A stretch of DNA of 64,000 nucleotides from Bacteroidota bacterium (GTDB lineage: Bacteria; Bacteroidota; Bacteroidia; UKL13-3), in the NCBI GenBank assembly GCA_947477885.1, contig CANJUD010000001.1, forward strand, positions 296,632-360,631, written 5' to 3'. The translations under genes were made by a program, and so were the position numbers. The stretch's first letter is position 1; every line of letters starts with the position of its first letter. A model generated the notes under the pieces. The model was not told the DNA's origin and made no database searches. It saw only the letters and a list, made by a program, of their open reading frames with translations. Positions 1 to 8,918 of this stretch are shown in pieces.

Positions 1-62
1 TTTCTAAAAATTTAAATATAATTATTTATGATATTAAATAAACTTGGTTTGTAATTCAATAA

Positions 63-1364
63 TTGAAATTAAAAAAAATAAAAAAGGTGCTTACAAAAAA
101 ATTTAAATTCATAGATTTATTTGCAGGACTTGGTGGTTTTCATATTGCGTTGCATGATTTAGGACATACATGTGTATTTGCCAGTGAAATAAATGAAGAC
201 TTGCGAGAATTGTATAAAGTTAACCATGGGGTTAAATGTAGTGGCGATATTAATGCAATCGAAGTTGAAAATATACCTAAGCATGACATAATTTGTGCGG
301 GGTTCCCTTGTCAACCGTTTTCAAAAGCTGGAAAGCAAAATGGGCTGGAAGATGTAACTAATGGTAATTTCTTTAACAGAATTATGGAAATAGCAGACCT
401 GCATAAACCAGAGTACATATTTTTAGAAAATGTTCCAAACCTGAAAGGGCATGATGATGGAAATACTTGGAATTATATCCATAAAAAGTTATCTGTTAAA
501 TATGAAGTTGCGGAAAAAGTTATGTCTCCTCATACATTTGGAGTTCCACAACATCGGTCAAGAATATATATAGTTTGCAGATTAAGATCAAAAGGTGGCT
601 TAAAGGATTTTGCATTTCCTGAGGGAGATTACAATGGAAAACTATCCATCAAATCTATAATAGAAAAAAAGCCAAAAGAGTATACAGCCATTAAGCCAGA
701 TTCCTTAAATCATATAAAAGTATGGCAAGAATTTTTAGATCATTTACAACCAGCAGAGGTGCCAAGATTCCCGATTTGGGCCATGGAATTTGGAGCGACC
801 TATCCTTATGAGGATTTAGCTCCTATCCAACTATCTGCGGATAATCTTAAAAAATTTAAAGGAAAATTCGGACAAAAAATTAAAGGCCATTCTTTTGATG
901 AAATATTGGAATGCCTACCTATATATTCGCAGATAGACCAAAAAGAATTTCCACATTGGAAAAAATATTATATTAGAGCTAATAGAGAATTTTATCTAAA
1001 ACATAAAAAATGGCTAGACAATTGGATTCCGAAAATTCTTGATTTCGAAAACAGTCACCAAAAATTCGAATGGAATTGCGGTAATAAAATTCCGTTGGAA
1101 ATTAATGACAAGATTTTGCAATTCAGACCTTCGGGCATTAGGGTAAAGATGCCAGATTTTTCCCCAGCCTTAGTTTTAACATCAACTCAAATCCCAATAT
1201 TCCCTTGGCTGGGTAGATATATGACACCAAGAGAAGCCTCGAAATTACAGTGTATGGATGGACTCAAAGAATTGCCAAGTACAACGGCAAAGGCATTCCG
1301 TGCATTTGGCAATGCAGTCAATGTTTGTGTTGTTAAGAACATTGCTAAAAATTTATTGAAATAA
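63..1364 (+). CDS. DNA (cytosine-5-)-methyltransferase of a restriction-modification operon
   Basis: Transfers a methyl group from S-adenosylmethionine to cytosine C5 and presumably marks host DNA as self. All hallmark C5-methylase motifs are visible: SAM-binding FAGLGG at residues 20-25, catalytic PCQPFS with Cys83, ENV near 121, QHRSR near 165, and a C-terminal FGNAV motif near residue 417. The target-recognition segment lies between the last two. Length 433 fits a stand-alone Dcm-type enzyme. An in-frame TAA at 60-62 closes the frame, so translation must begin at TTG 63 or GTG 87; no ATG precedes motif I. First of five closely spaced same-strand genes; the next starts 5 nt downstream. Family is certain; target sequence is unknown. 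Confidence 0.95.
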   Translation: MKLKKIKKVLTKKFKFIDLFAGLGGFHIALHDLGHTCVFASEINEDLRELYKVNHGVKCSGDINAIEVENIPKHDIICAGFPCQPFSKAGKQNGLEDVTNGNFFNRIMEIADLHKPEYIFLENVPNLKGHDDGNTWNYIHKKLSVKYEVAEKVMSPHTFGVPQHRSRIYIVCRLRSKGGLKDFAFPEGDYNGKLSIKSIIEKKPKEYTAIKPDSLNHIKVWQEFLDHLQPAEVPRFPIWAMEFGATYPYEDLAPIQLSADNLKKFKGKFGQKIKGHSFDEILECLPIYSQIDQKEFPHWKKYYIRANREFYLKHKKWLDNWIPKILDFENSHQKFEWNCGNKIPLEINDKILQFRPSGIRVKMPDFSPALVLTSTQIPIFPWLGRYMTPREASKLQCMDGLKELPSTTAKAFRAFGNAVNVCVVKNIAKNLLK

Positions 1365-1369
1365 ATACC

Positions 1370-2905
1370 ATGGAAAAAATAAATACAATATCAATAAAAT
1401 TCAAGCCCGATTTTTATGGTCAATTTGAAAACTTTAGCAATAAGGTCTGGAATGTCATTGGCGAGTATGTTGATAATGCTTGGCAAAGCTATGATAGTAA
1501 TAAATCATTGCTGAAAAAGGCTCATAATGGAAAATACACATTAGAGGTTTACATTACTCTTGATAAAGAAAATGATCTAATTACAATCTCTGATAATGCG
1601 GCAGGTATAGATTATATAAATATCGTTCGTGCTTTAGAAGTAGCAAATACGCATTCAGATGTAAGTGGGTTAAATGAGTTTGGGATGGGGTTGAAGACTT
1701 CCTCAAATTGGCTTTCAAAATCATGGAACTTAAGAACGAAATCATTGGGCGAAAAAATAGAACGATATGTAGAGTTTGATCTAAAAAATGTAAAGGAAAA
1801 TAAATTAGAAGAATTACCAATAACGAGTAAAACTGCTGATGTTAATTCGCATTACACTATTATAACACTTACTAAACTTACTAAAAATGCACCATCAATC
1901 TATCAACTAGATAAAATCAAAAAACACCTAGCAAGTATATATAGAAAGTTCATTCGAAAGGGTGAAATGAAACTATATATTAATGACGAACTATTAATTT
2001 ATGATGAGCCAGAAATTTTAAAAGCCCCTTTTTATACCGAACCCAATGGCAAACCAATTGAATGGAAAAAAGAGATTAATTTTTCATCAGGAATTTATAA
2101 AGTAAAGGGCTTTATTGGATTATTAAATACAATGAGTACAAGCGAAGTAAATGGATTATCTTTATTTCGTAGAGGAAGGGTAATAGAGGGAAGCTACGAT
2201 GAAAAGTATAGGCCGAAAGTTCTTTGTGGGCAAGCAGGTTCTCCAAGACACAAAAGGATTTTTGGCGAATTGGAATTAGAAGGATTCTCTGTAAGTTTTA
2301 ATAAAGGTAGTTTTCAAGAGCAAGAAGATTTAGAGGCTTTAATGGAGGCACTTCATTCAGAAATTTCTGCAAAAGATTTTGATCTTTATACTCAAGCTGA
2401 AAAATATACACTGCCAAAAACACAAGAAAATAACAAACAGGTTGCTAAGAAAATTATAAGCAATTTGAAGAAATCAAAAAAAGAGTTCAATTTAAAGGCT
2501 AATGTCGAAGTATCTCTTAAAGAGATTAACAGTAAAAATATAGCTACGCTGAATGACCGAATATTAAAAAAAGCAATAGCAATTGAATCATATGAGGATT
2601 TTTTTGAATTTGACAATGAAAAGTACAAACTTAAATTAGAACTTATTACAGAACCAAATTTACCCGTTTTGTATTCTATGGAGCAAGAAGAAGATGAATT
2701 ATTTACAAAGAAAATATTATATAGAATAAATCTTGCCCACCCCTTTTTCATGCGTTTTGACCGATTCAAAAAAGATGGCGATTACCAGCCGATTATTTCT
2801 ATTATCCGTTCATTAGTCCTGGCTGAACTAAAAGCTCCCTCACAAGGAACCAAAAATGCTGGAAATGTCAGAATCAATTTTAATCATTTCCTAAGAAATA
2901 TTTAA
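1370..2905 (+). CDS. MORC/MutL-like GHKL ATPase of the restriction operon
   Basis: A GHKL-fold ATPase (HATPase_c_3 type) related to Hsp90, MutL and MORC. The Bergerat ATP site is complete: N-box E32..D35-N36, the G1 motif D75-x3-G79, and GMGLK at residues 105-109. Family knowledge says such domains dimerise on ATP and clamp DNA. Prokaryotic MORC-like ATPases are known from predicted restriction operons beside a C5 methylase and a Z1 ATPase, as here. The C-terminal half (about 260-511) has no motif I recognise. ATG at 1370 follows the methylase stop by 5 nt, and the next gene starts 3 nt after the stop. Probable role: ATP-driven DNA sensing or loading in restriction (inference). Confidence 0.88.
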   Translation: MEKINTISIKFKPDFYGQFENFSNKVWNVIGEYVDNAWQSYDSNKSLLKKAHNGKYTLEVYITLDKENDLITISDNAAGIDYINIVRALEVANTHSDVSGLNEFGMGLKTSSNWLSKSWNLRTKSLGEKIERYVEFDLKNVKENKLEELPITSKTADVNSHYTIITLTKLTKNAPSIYQLDKIKKHLASIYRKFIRKGEMKLYINDELLIYDEPEILKAPFYTEPNGKPIEWKKEINFSSGIYKVKGFIGLLNTMSTSEVNGLSLFRRGRVIEGSYDEKYRPKVLCGQAGSPRHKRIFGELELEGFSVSFNKGSFQEQEDLEALMEALHSEISAKDFDLYTQAEKYTLPKTQENNKQVAKKIISNLKKSKKEFNLKANVEVSLKEINSKNIATLNDRILKKAIAIESYEDFFEFDNEKYKLKLELITEPNLPVLYSMEQEEDELFTKKILYRINLAHPFFMRFDRFKKDGDYQPIISIIRSLVLAELKAPSQGTKNAGNVRINFNHFLRNI

Positions 2906-2908
2906 CTT

Positions 2909-5086
2909 ATGAGTGAAACTATAAAAATAATTCAACCAACAGTTCCAAATTTTCCAATCGTTGAAGGTCTAAGAACAAGGGATTTAATCAGTCGCTTGAC
3001 GAAGCTAGATTCTGAAGAAATAGATAACTTAAAAAATGAAACAACAGCCATCCTTTCACAATGTGTGAACCCTGTAAATACTGTCGGTAGCACAACTGGG
3101 ATTGCAATTGGTTATGTGCAGAGTGGTAAAACAATGTCATTTACTACATTAACTGCCCTAGCCCTTGACAATGGTTTTCGGATTGTAATTTATTTTGCGG
3201 GTATAAAAGTGAATTTATTAGAGCAGACTACAAAGCGCTTAAAGAAGGACTTGCATACTGAAGGTGATAATGCTAGATTTTTCAAGGTTTACCAAAGCCC
3301 AACTATGGCAGATAATGTTCATGGTAAAATTCAAAGTGCATTACAGTTGAAGCATAAGCCAGCTATTTTAATAACTGTGTTAAAGCACTACAAGCATATA
3401 GATGAACTTACTAAAATATTTAACACGCCAGAAGTAAGGGAAGAATTAGGAAACAATGGTGTTTTAATAATTGATGATGAAGCAGACCAAGCCAGTTTAA
3501 ATACTTACGCTAGAAAAAATAGTAAATCAGAGGATTGGGAGGATGATGAATTTAGTTCTACATATTCCAGTATATTAAAATTAAGAGCCACACTTTCTAA
3601 CCATTCGTATATCCAATACACAGCAACTCCTCAAGGTCCTTTATTAATAAATATTATGGATTTGCTATCCCCCAAATTTCATGTAGTATTAACTCCAGGG
3701 AAATCATACACTGGAGGAAAAACATTTTTTGAGGAAAATACAGATTTAATTTTCACAATACCGGATGCTGAGGTTTATCATCACAAACACAACCAACTAA
3801 GTGATTGCCCTCAAAGCTTAATCGATGCTTTGCAATTGTTTCTAATAGGTGTGGCTATTACTGTAAATATTGAACAAAAGGAAAATTTCCTTTCTATGAT
3901 GATTCATGCAGATAGGGAGCAAGATGCAAGTAAGCAGTTTTATGATTGGGTGAAAAAGCTGAGGGGAAGCTGGGCAGAAAGACTAAATTTACCTGATACA
4001 GACCCTAGTAAAATGGAACTTGTAAAAGAACTAAGAGAGAACTATATTGAAGCAATTCGAAGGATGGATAGCCCCCCAGACTTTGAATTAGTAATTGAGG
4101 AAGTGTTACAAGTAATTCTAGATACTAATATGGAATTAGTAATTCAAGGTTCAAAAGAAATCGACTGGAGCAACGCATCTTCGCATATTTTAGTTGGTGC
4201 TGATATGCTCAATAGAGGTTATACAGTTGAAGGTTTAACGGTATCCTATATGCCACGATACAGCATTGGAAAATCTAATGCTGATACTATACAGCAACGA
4301 TGTAGGTTTTTTGGTTATAAACTAAATTATTTTGAAAATTGCAGGGTGTTTCTTCCAAATGACTCTATTATTGAGTACAGAGACTATGTACAGCACGAAG
4401 AAATCATGAGAACAATGCTAAAAGAAAACACACTTAATCAACTAGAGCAACTGTTAATTCTAAGTCCAGAAATGAATCCAACAAGAAATAATATTTTATC
4501 TAAGGATGTTATACAACATAAGTTATCTGGATGGAGACAGATGAATGCTTTGCAACATATAGAATCAAATATTATATATGTTGAGGGATTTATTTCAAAA
4601 CAAAATTTTATCAATTACAATGACTATAAGACCCCAGCAAGAAATCATCGATATGTTAAGCTCGATATTACTAAGGTGATTGAGTTCTTAAAAGATTTCA
4701 AAATTATGAACATGCCTGATGCATTGCGTAAATCCTCCACTATTCAATATTTAAGATATCTAGCAGACAAGAAACATCTTAATTATGCGTACATTTTTGA
4801 GATGGGATATAATTACAAAGTCGAAGATAAAAAAGGTACTGAATTACTAAGAGATAATGGAGCAATAAAATTGAATAACATATTTGCCGGTCCATCAAAC
4901 TCTGGAACCACGCCATATCCAGGGGATAGAAGAATACGTTTTGAAGATTCAATTTGTATTCAACTGCATCACATTAAAATTAAAGATGATTCATCATCAA
5001 TTTTGTGGGGAAACAAAAAACTTTATACACTTGGTATTTATTACCCTGAAGATTTTGCTCATTCATTTGTGGGAATAGATAGTTAA
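2909..5086 (+). CDS. Z1 domain-containing superfamily-II helicase-like ATPase
   Basis: A 725-residue helicase-like protein. The Walker A motif GYVQSGKT lies near residue 70, the Walker B variant IIDDEAD near 190, a motif III-like YTATPQG near 238, and a motif VI-like QQRCRFFGY near 470. The helicase core with the degenerate second lobe followed by a conserved segment (roughly 400-620) matches the Z1 superfamily known from MORC-type restriction operons. It likely translocates on, or remodels, unmodified or invading DNA to license cleavage by the nuclease encoded next (inference). It sits third in the operon, 3 nt after the GHKL ATPase gene and 1 nt before the nuclease gene, so coupled translation is likely. 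Confidence 0.88.
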   Translation: MSETIKIIQPTVPNFPIVEGLRTRDLISRLTKLDSEEIDNLKNETTAILSQCVNPVNTVGSTTGIAIGYVQSGKTMSFTTLTALALDNGFRIVIYFAGIKVNLLEQTTKRLKKDLHTEGDNARFFKVYQSPTMADNVHGKIQSALQLKHKPAILITVLKHYKHIDELTKIFNTPEVREELGNNGVLIIDDEADQASLNTYARKNSKSEDWEDDEFSSTYSSILKLRATLSNHSYIQYTATPQGPLLINIMDLLSPKFHVVLTPGKSYTGGKTFFEENTDLIFTIPDAEVYHHKHNQLSDCPQSLIDALQLFLIGVAITVNIEQKENFLSMMIHADREQDASKQFYDWVKKLRGSWAERLNLPDTDPSKMELVKELRENYIEAIRRMDSPPDFELVIEEVLQVILDTNMELVIQGSKEIDWSNASSHILVGADMLNRGYTVEGLTVSYMPRYSIGKSNADTIQQRCRFFGYKLNYFENCRVFLPNDSIIEYRDYVQHEEIMRTMLKENTLNQLEQLLILSPEMNPTRNNILSKDVIQHKLSGWRQMNALQHIESNIIYVEGFISKQNFINYNDYKTPARNHRYVKLDITKVIEFLKDFKIMNMPDALRKSSTIQYLRYLADKKHLNYAYIFEMGYNYKVEDKKGTELLRDNGAIKLNNIFAGPSNSGTTPYPGDRRIRFEDSICIQLHHIKIKDDSSSILWGNKKLYTLGIYYPEDFAHSFVGIDS

Positions 5087-5087
5087 T

Positions 5088-6071
5088 ATGCAGTCAATGT
5101 TTAACATATTTCAAGAACTAAAAAAAACTTCATCAGCCCATGCTGATAGTTATAATATTGCGGCATTACCATTCATTAAGAATCATAAAATTGGTATATC
5201 TCAGAATGAATACCCGATTTTCTTTATTAAGTGTGAGGATTCGGAAAATGTAAAATCGATTGATTGTAATCTAGAATTTATATCAGTTCAATTCAATCGT
5301 TCTTGCCAACTTAATAATAAAAAGAAAGTTGAGGAAGGCATTTATACAATTATCTCATTAAAGACAGGTTCCGCTGACCTTCAAGAATATTTTTTGGAAG
5401 TTGTTTATTTAGTAGTTAAAAAACTTTCACAGACGCCAAATCATAAGGAACTAAAAATTGAGGTTGAAAAGTTGATTAATCTATTTAGCAAATTTTCACA
5501 GCCTCCTGTTAAAACTATACAGGGACTATGGGCAGAGCTATTAGTTATTGAACAGTCTGCCGATATTGACTATATGATACAAGCATGGCACATTTCTACT
5601 ACAGATAAATTTGATTTTAATGATGGAAAAGATAAGATTGAAGTTAAAAGCACTACAAAAAGCAGAAGAATTCATAGTTTTTCTATTGAGCAACTTAATC
5701 CAAATAAGAATTCCTTGTTAATTATTGCATCTGTTTTTGCTATTGAAACAGGAGTAGGTAAAAATATTTTTGGATTAGTTGATTTAATCGAGAAAAAATT
5801 AATGGATAAGAATTTAAGTTTTCGCATTAATGAAATTATTGCTCAAACTCTAGGTAAAGACTTTGAAAAATCTTTTGATGTATTTTATGATTATCAACTA
5901 GCAATTGATTCGATTGCATATTTTGACAGTATGGATATCCCGTCATTAAATTCAAAGGATATCCCAGAAGAAATAAGTAATGTGCGGTTTGATAGTGATC
6001 TAAGCAATATTCAGAATATTATTAAATGTAAAAACGAGTCAACTCTTCATAACTCATTATTTCAAAAATAA
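5088..6071 (+). CDS. PD-(D/E)XK motif nuclease (DUF4420-like)
   Basis: Probable restriction nuclease of the operon. The catalytic core is readable: an acidic Asp176 in KFDF followed by IEVKS with Glu185 and Lys187, preceded by a helix containing GLWAELLVIE (about 149-158) that supplies the usual upstream Glu. This arrangement and the 327-residue length match the PD-(D/E)XK family labelled DUF4420, which co-occurs with Z1 ATPases. The first 120 residues are beta-rich and may form an accessory or DNA-binding domain. The start ATG is 1 nt after the Z1 stop; gene 5 starts 9 nt downstream. Cleavage specificity and dependence on the two ATPases cannot be told from sequence. Confidence 0.82.
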   Translation: MQSMFNIFQELKKTSSAHADSYNIAALPFIKNHKIGISQNEYPIFFIKCEDSENVKSIDCNLEFISVQFNRSCQLNNKKKVEEGIYTIISLKTGSADLQEYFLEVVYLVVKKLSQTPNHKELKIEVEKLINLFSKFSQPPVKTIQGLWAELLVIEQSADIDYMIQAWHISTTDKFDFNDGKDKIEVKSTTKSRRIHSFSIEQLNPNKNSLLIIASVFAIETGVGKNIFGLVDLIEKKLMDKNLSFRINEIIAQTLGKDFEKSFDVFYDYQLAIDSIAYFDSMDIPSLNSKDIPEEISNVRFDSDLSNIQNIIKCKNESTLHNSLFQK

Positions 6072-6080
6072 AACATTTGT

Positions 6081-6806
6081 ATGGGAAAAGTATTAGCAAA
6101 GGAACTCAAAATAAAGTTCATTGAAATTTTAAGTGACCTAGAGAATTTTAGTTACGAAGAAGGCAATCCTTTTTTAATAAAAATTAAGACTAAGCAATAT
6201 TATATATTTTTAAAGAATCTATCTCCTGCTTATTTCAAAAACTCGCCTGACATAACTAGAGTTCAATTACCATATAGTCCACATTTTTCTAAAATTTTTA
6301 AAGCGGCAATTCCTTTTATTATCCTTGGGTATGATGTAGATAATGATACTGTTGTCTGCTGGAATCCTAAAAAGGTCAAAGAAAGATTAAACGCCAAAAG
6401 CAACGTTTCATTGTATTCTCGTGAATCGTTGCAAACAAAAGTAGGACTGAATGAATTCAAAGTTGGTTACCTTTCAAATGGTGAAAAAATAATAACATTT
6501 AAACGTGAGACATTGATTAGTTTTTTTGATAATGTTTCTACACTTTTTAGAGAAAAAAAAGAACAAATTGACGATAATGAAATAAGTGTTGTAAAAGAAC
6601 CTATTGTGGAATTTGTTTCTGATAAGCTAGTTGAATTGACAGATAGATTTCTATTACAGGAAATAAAACCTTTATTAAAAAAGAACAAGGTTCTCCAAGC
6701 TGTTGAGGTTTGTATTAAGTTTTACAAGGGAAAGTATAAAGGAATGTCTATTAAAGATTGGTTTAACCTTGTAAACAAACAATATCAAAAAGTCAATAAT
6801 ACATAA
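6081..6806 (+). CDS. Unrecognised fifth protein of the MORC/Z1 restriction operon
   Basis: I do not recognise a family. The 241-residue protein has no signal peptide or membrane segment, so it is probably cytosolic. Residues about 15-130 read as a compact alpha/beta domain with a central strand pair ending in ILGYD and CWNP, then a segment rich in Asn, Ser and Arg. Residues 160-241 are helical and charged, ending in a lysine-rich tail (KGKYKGMSIKDW). It is 9 nt behind the nuclease gene in the same orientation and equally AT-rich, so it belongs to the operon. It could be a specificity or DNA-reading subunit, a second nuclease or a regulator; none is shown. Confidence 0.75.
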   Translation: MGKVLAKELKIKFIEILSDLENFSYEEGNPFLIKIKTKQYYIFLKNLSPAYFKNSPDITRVQLPYSPHFSKIFKAAIPFIILGYDVDNDTVVCWNPKKVKERLNAKSNVSLYSRESLQTKVGLNEFKVGYLSNGEKIITFKRETLISFFDNVSTLFREKKEQIDDNEISVVKEPIVEFVSDKLVELTDRFLLQEIKPLLKKNKVLQAVEVCIKFYKGKYKGMSIKDWFNLVNKQYQKVNNT

Positions 6807-6821
6807 TAGAATAATTTTTAT

Positions 6822-6829
6822 AAAGGAGG
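6822..6829 (+). promoter_or_regulatory. Strong Shine-Dalgarno for the RAYT gene
   Basis: AAAGGAGG lies 9 nt before ATG 6839. Bacteroidota genes usually lack strong Shine-Dalgarno sequences, and I see none this good at neighbouring genes. It fixes the start of the transposase gene. Confidence 0.6.
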
Positions 6830-6838
6830 TTCATCATC

Positions 6839-7342
6839 ATGCATACAATCCGCAAACCCAACCGCCTCCAAGGCTACGATTACGCCACCAATAATCTGTA
6901 TGTTGTAACCTCCTGTGTAGAAGACAGGGTGTGTTGTTTCGGTGAAATAAATAATGGCGAAATGATTTTGAATGAATACGGCACCATCGCCCAACAGCAA
7001 TGGCATTGGCTGGGAGAACAATATTCATATATTATATTACATGCTTTCGTGGTGATGCCGAATCATATTCATGGTATTATTGAAATTAACGGTCCTTCTG
7101 TAGGGGCAGGTCGCGACCTGCCCCTACAGAAGGAATCCATTGTCAAAATAAAATCGTTATCCGAAATTATGGGTGCCTATAAAACAACCACGTCCAAGAA
7201 AATACATTTGTTGGGTTTGCAAGAATTCAGATGGCAACGTTCATTTCACGATCATATTATTCGTGATTTGAATTCGTATGAGAATATTACCAATTATATA
7301 AAAAACAATCCCAAGAAATGGGATGAAGATGATTTGAAATAA
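6839..7342 (+). CDS. REP-associated tyrosine transposase (RAYT, IS200/Y1 family)
   Basis: Single-strand DNA transposase of the Y1 HUH type. The HUH motif is seen in MPNHIHGII (about residues 75-83) and the catalytic tyrosine region in SYENITNYIKNNP near the C-terminus. The N-terminus (RLQGYDYATNNLYVVTSCV) is typical of RAYTs. Family knowledge: RAYTs are domesticated, non-autonomous relatives of IS200 that act on palindromic REP sequences. This gene contains a 42-bp perfect palindrome in its own coding region (7093-7134), translated as GAGRDLPLQKE and nearby residues. No IS ends are visible. It lies between the defence operon and the lytic transglycosylase gene, with a terminator directly after it. 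Confidence 0.9.
   Translation: MHTIRKPNRLQGYDYATNNLYVVTSCVEDRVCCFGEINNGEMILNEYGTIAQQQWHWLGEQYSYIILHAFVVMPNHIHGIIEINGPSVGAGRDLPLQKESIVKIKSLSEIMGAYKTTTSKKIHLLGLQEFRWQRSFHDHIIRDLNSYENITNYIKNNPKKWDEDDLK
7093..7134. repeat. 42-bp perfect palindrome inside the RAYT gene
   Basis: Two 21-bp arms meet at TCGCGA with no loop. The core of one arm reads GTAGGGGCAGGTCG. It is much more GC-rich than the surrounding gene and looks like an inserted REP-type repeat. The reading frame stays open through it. I see no second copy in the window. Confidence 0.85.
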
Positions 7343-7350
7343 CCACAAAA

Positions 7351-7378
7351 AAACCCGTCTCATTTACGAGACGGGTTT
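7351..7378. terminator. Bidirectional terminator between RAYT and lytic transglycosylase
   Basis: An 11-bp perfect stem (AAACCCGTCTC / GAGACGGGTTT) with a 6-nt loop, flanked by A-rich and T-rich tracts. It lies between two convergent genes and can serve both. Confidence 0.8.
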
Positions 7379-7398
7379 CTATTATAATACAATGTTCT

Positions 7399-8697
7399 TT
7401 ATTTCCTAGCCCAGATGCTTAAATTTTGCCCTGGGTATATATAATTATTCTTTAGTCCGTTCCAACGTTTAATCTCGGCCATGGTTACGCCGTAGCGGTT
7501 GGCTATATTATACAGGCCTTCTCCATTTTTTACGCGGTGGTACACATTGCCATTCTTTTTGGCCGGGGCTTTATACGCTGCAGGTTTTACACGCGGAGCA
7601 ACAGGTGGTGTATAATATCCGTAGTTGGGTGTGCTTTGTATTTCGCTGGCAAATATATTTTCTTTAAGGTCGGCAAACGAGATGGCCTTATCGTAAGGCA
7701 AACGGATGACATGGGTTTTTTCGTTGGTGGTAAAGGGTACCATATTTTGCTTGTACGACGGGTTTAGCATCATCAACTGCTCTTGGGTCATGTCTAATGA
7801 TTTGCTGAGCTGTGCGAATGAAACCTTGCTATCTACATGCACGGTGTCAGTTACAAAATCGACCGGTTGTGCAAAGGGGAATATATTATGTTCTTTGTGA
7901 TAGTTGAGCACATAGGTAGCACCAATGAAAGCGGGCACATAGCCACGGGTTTCCATTGGTAGGTAATTCATAATTGTCCAAAAATTGTGAGAACCGCCAC
8001 TCATACGCACCGCACGATCCACATTGCCTGGGCCACAGTTGTAGGCAGCTATTACCAGCAACCAATCGCCATAGCGGGCATACATATCTTTAAAGTATTG
8101 GCAAGCCGCATAGGTAGCTTTAATGGGGTCTTTACGTTCGTCCACATAGCCATTTATTTTCAACCCATACATCAAGCCAGTGCCATACATAAACTGCCAT
8201 AAGCCGGTAGCACCGCACCACGATTGGGCGTGGGGGTTCAAAGCTGATTCAATTACGGCTAAGTATTTAAACTCCAAAGGCAGGCCTTGTTGATCGAGAA
8301 TTTGCTCGAACATGGGGAAATAATAGCTTGACCAAGTAAGAATATGTTGGGTTAGTTTTTTCTTTTTCACCGCATACAAATCTATATAACCTTTTACATA
8401 CTGGTTATAGGTTAAAGGTATGGGCGATTCAAGCATATCAAGGCGGTACGAGATTACATCCGATGAATAGGTAGGCACATCGGTGGTGTCAAAACCATAA
8501 ATGTTTAGCTTCTCAATATCGTCTTTAAATGAATAATGTTTGTCGTGGAAAACGGCCATTGCACTGTCCAAATGCCCCATTACTACATCGCTATTAGGGC
8601 GGGTGGTAAGAGAAGCAACTGGTGCCTGAGCGTCTGCGGTGCTTACAAGCAGGCTAAGGCCAAAGCTTGCGGCAAGGAGTCTCATTGTTTTTGTCAT
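7399..8697 (-). CDS. Membrane-bound lytic murein transglycosylase, MltD-like, with LysM
   Basis: Cleaves peptidoglycan glycan strands by the non-hydrolytic lytic reaction in the periplasm. A signal peptide spans about residues 1-23 (cleavage after ADA). The SLT domain carries the catalytic Glu150 in LAVIESALNP followed by GATGLWQFM, and a later AAYNCGPGNV motif. One LysM domain occupies about 387-431 (YHRVKNGEGLYNIA). Length 432 with one LysM is normal for Bacteroidota MltD relatives. A convincing promoter lies upstream at 8769-8800. The gene is convergent with the RAYT gene. The family is secure; the exact Mlt subclass is inferred. Confidence 0.92.
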   Translation of the reverse strand: MTKTMRLLAASFGLSLLVSTADAQAPVASLTTRPNSDVVMGHLDSAMAVFHDKHYSFKDDIEKLNIYGFDTTDVPTYSSDVISYRLDMLESPIPLTYNQYVKGYIDLYAVKKKKLTQHILTWSSYYFPMFEQILDQQGLPLEFKYLAVIESALNPHAQSWCGATGLWQFMYGTGLMYGLKINGYVDERKDPIKATYAACQYFKDMYARYGDWLLVIAAYNCGPGNVDRAVRMSGGSHNFWTIMNYLPMETRGYVPAFIGATYVLNYHKEHNIFPFAQPVDFVTDTVHVDSKVSFAQLSKSLDMTQEQLMMLNPSYKQNMVPFTTNEKTHVIRLPYDKAISFADLKENIFASEIQSTPNYGYYTPPVAPRVKPAAYKAPAKKNGNVYHRVKNGEGLYNIANRYGVTMAEIKRWNGLKNNYIYPGQNLSIWARK

Positions 8698-8768
8698 GCG
8701 TTTTTAGGTTAGTAGCAATAGTATTAACGATAATAAATTAATAATATTGCTTTTTAAAAATTGGAACG

Positions 8769-8800
8769 CAAAGATATTTTGTTTGCCTCCAAAAAACAAA
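8769..8800 (-). promoter_or_regulatory. Bacteroidota-type promoter of the lytic transglycosylase gene
   Basis: On the minus strand, TTTG (8797-8800) and TATCTTTG (8769-8776) are separated by 20 nt, matching the TTTG / TAnnTTTG consensus. It lies about 70 nt upstream of the start codon. Confidence 0.6.
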
Positions 8801-8906
8801 CCAGCCCCCAAACCCTATCCACAATAGCTTCGGTAATTGTGTTAAAATGTGGACAAGTTGTGGATTTTAAGAATCGATTTGATAACTTCAAACATCAGAC
8901 TGTCAG

Positions 8907-8914
8907 TACTTTTG
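8907..8914 (+). promoter_or_regulatory. -7 box just before the SIMPL gene
   Basis: TACTTTTG matches TAnnTTTG and ends 4 nt before ATG 8919. Transcription would start at or next to the ATG. A clear -33 TTTG at the usual distance is not obvious. Confidence 0.45.
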
Positions 8915-8918
8915 AAAC

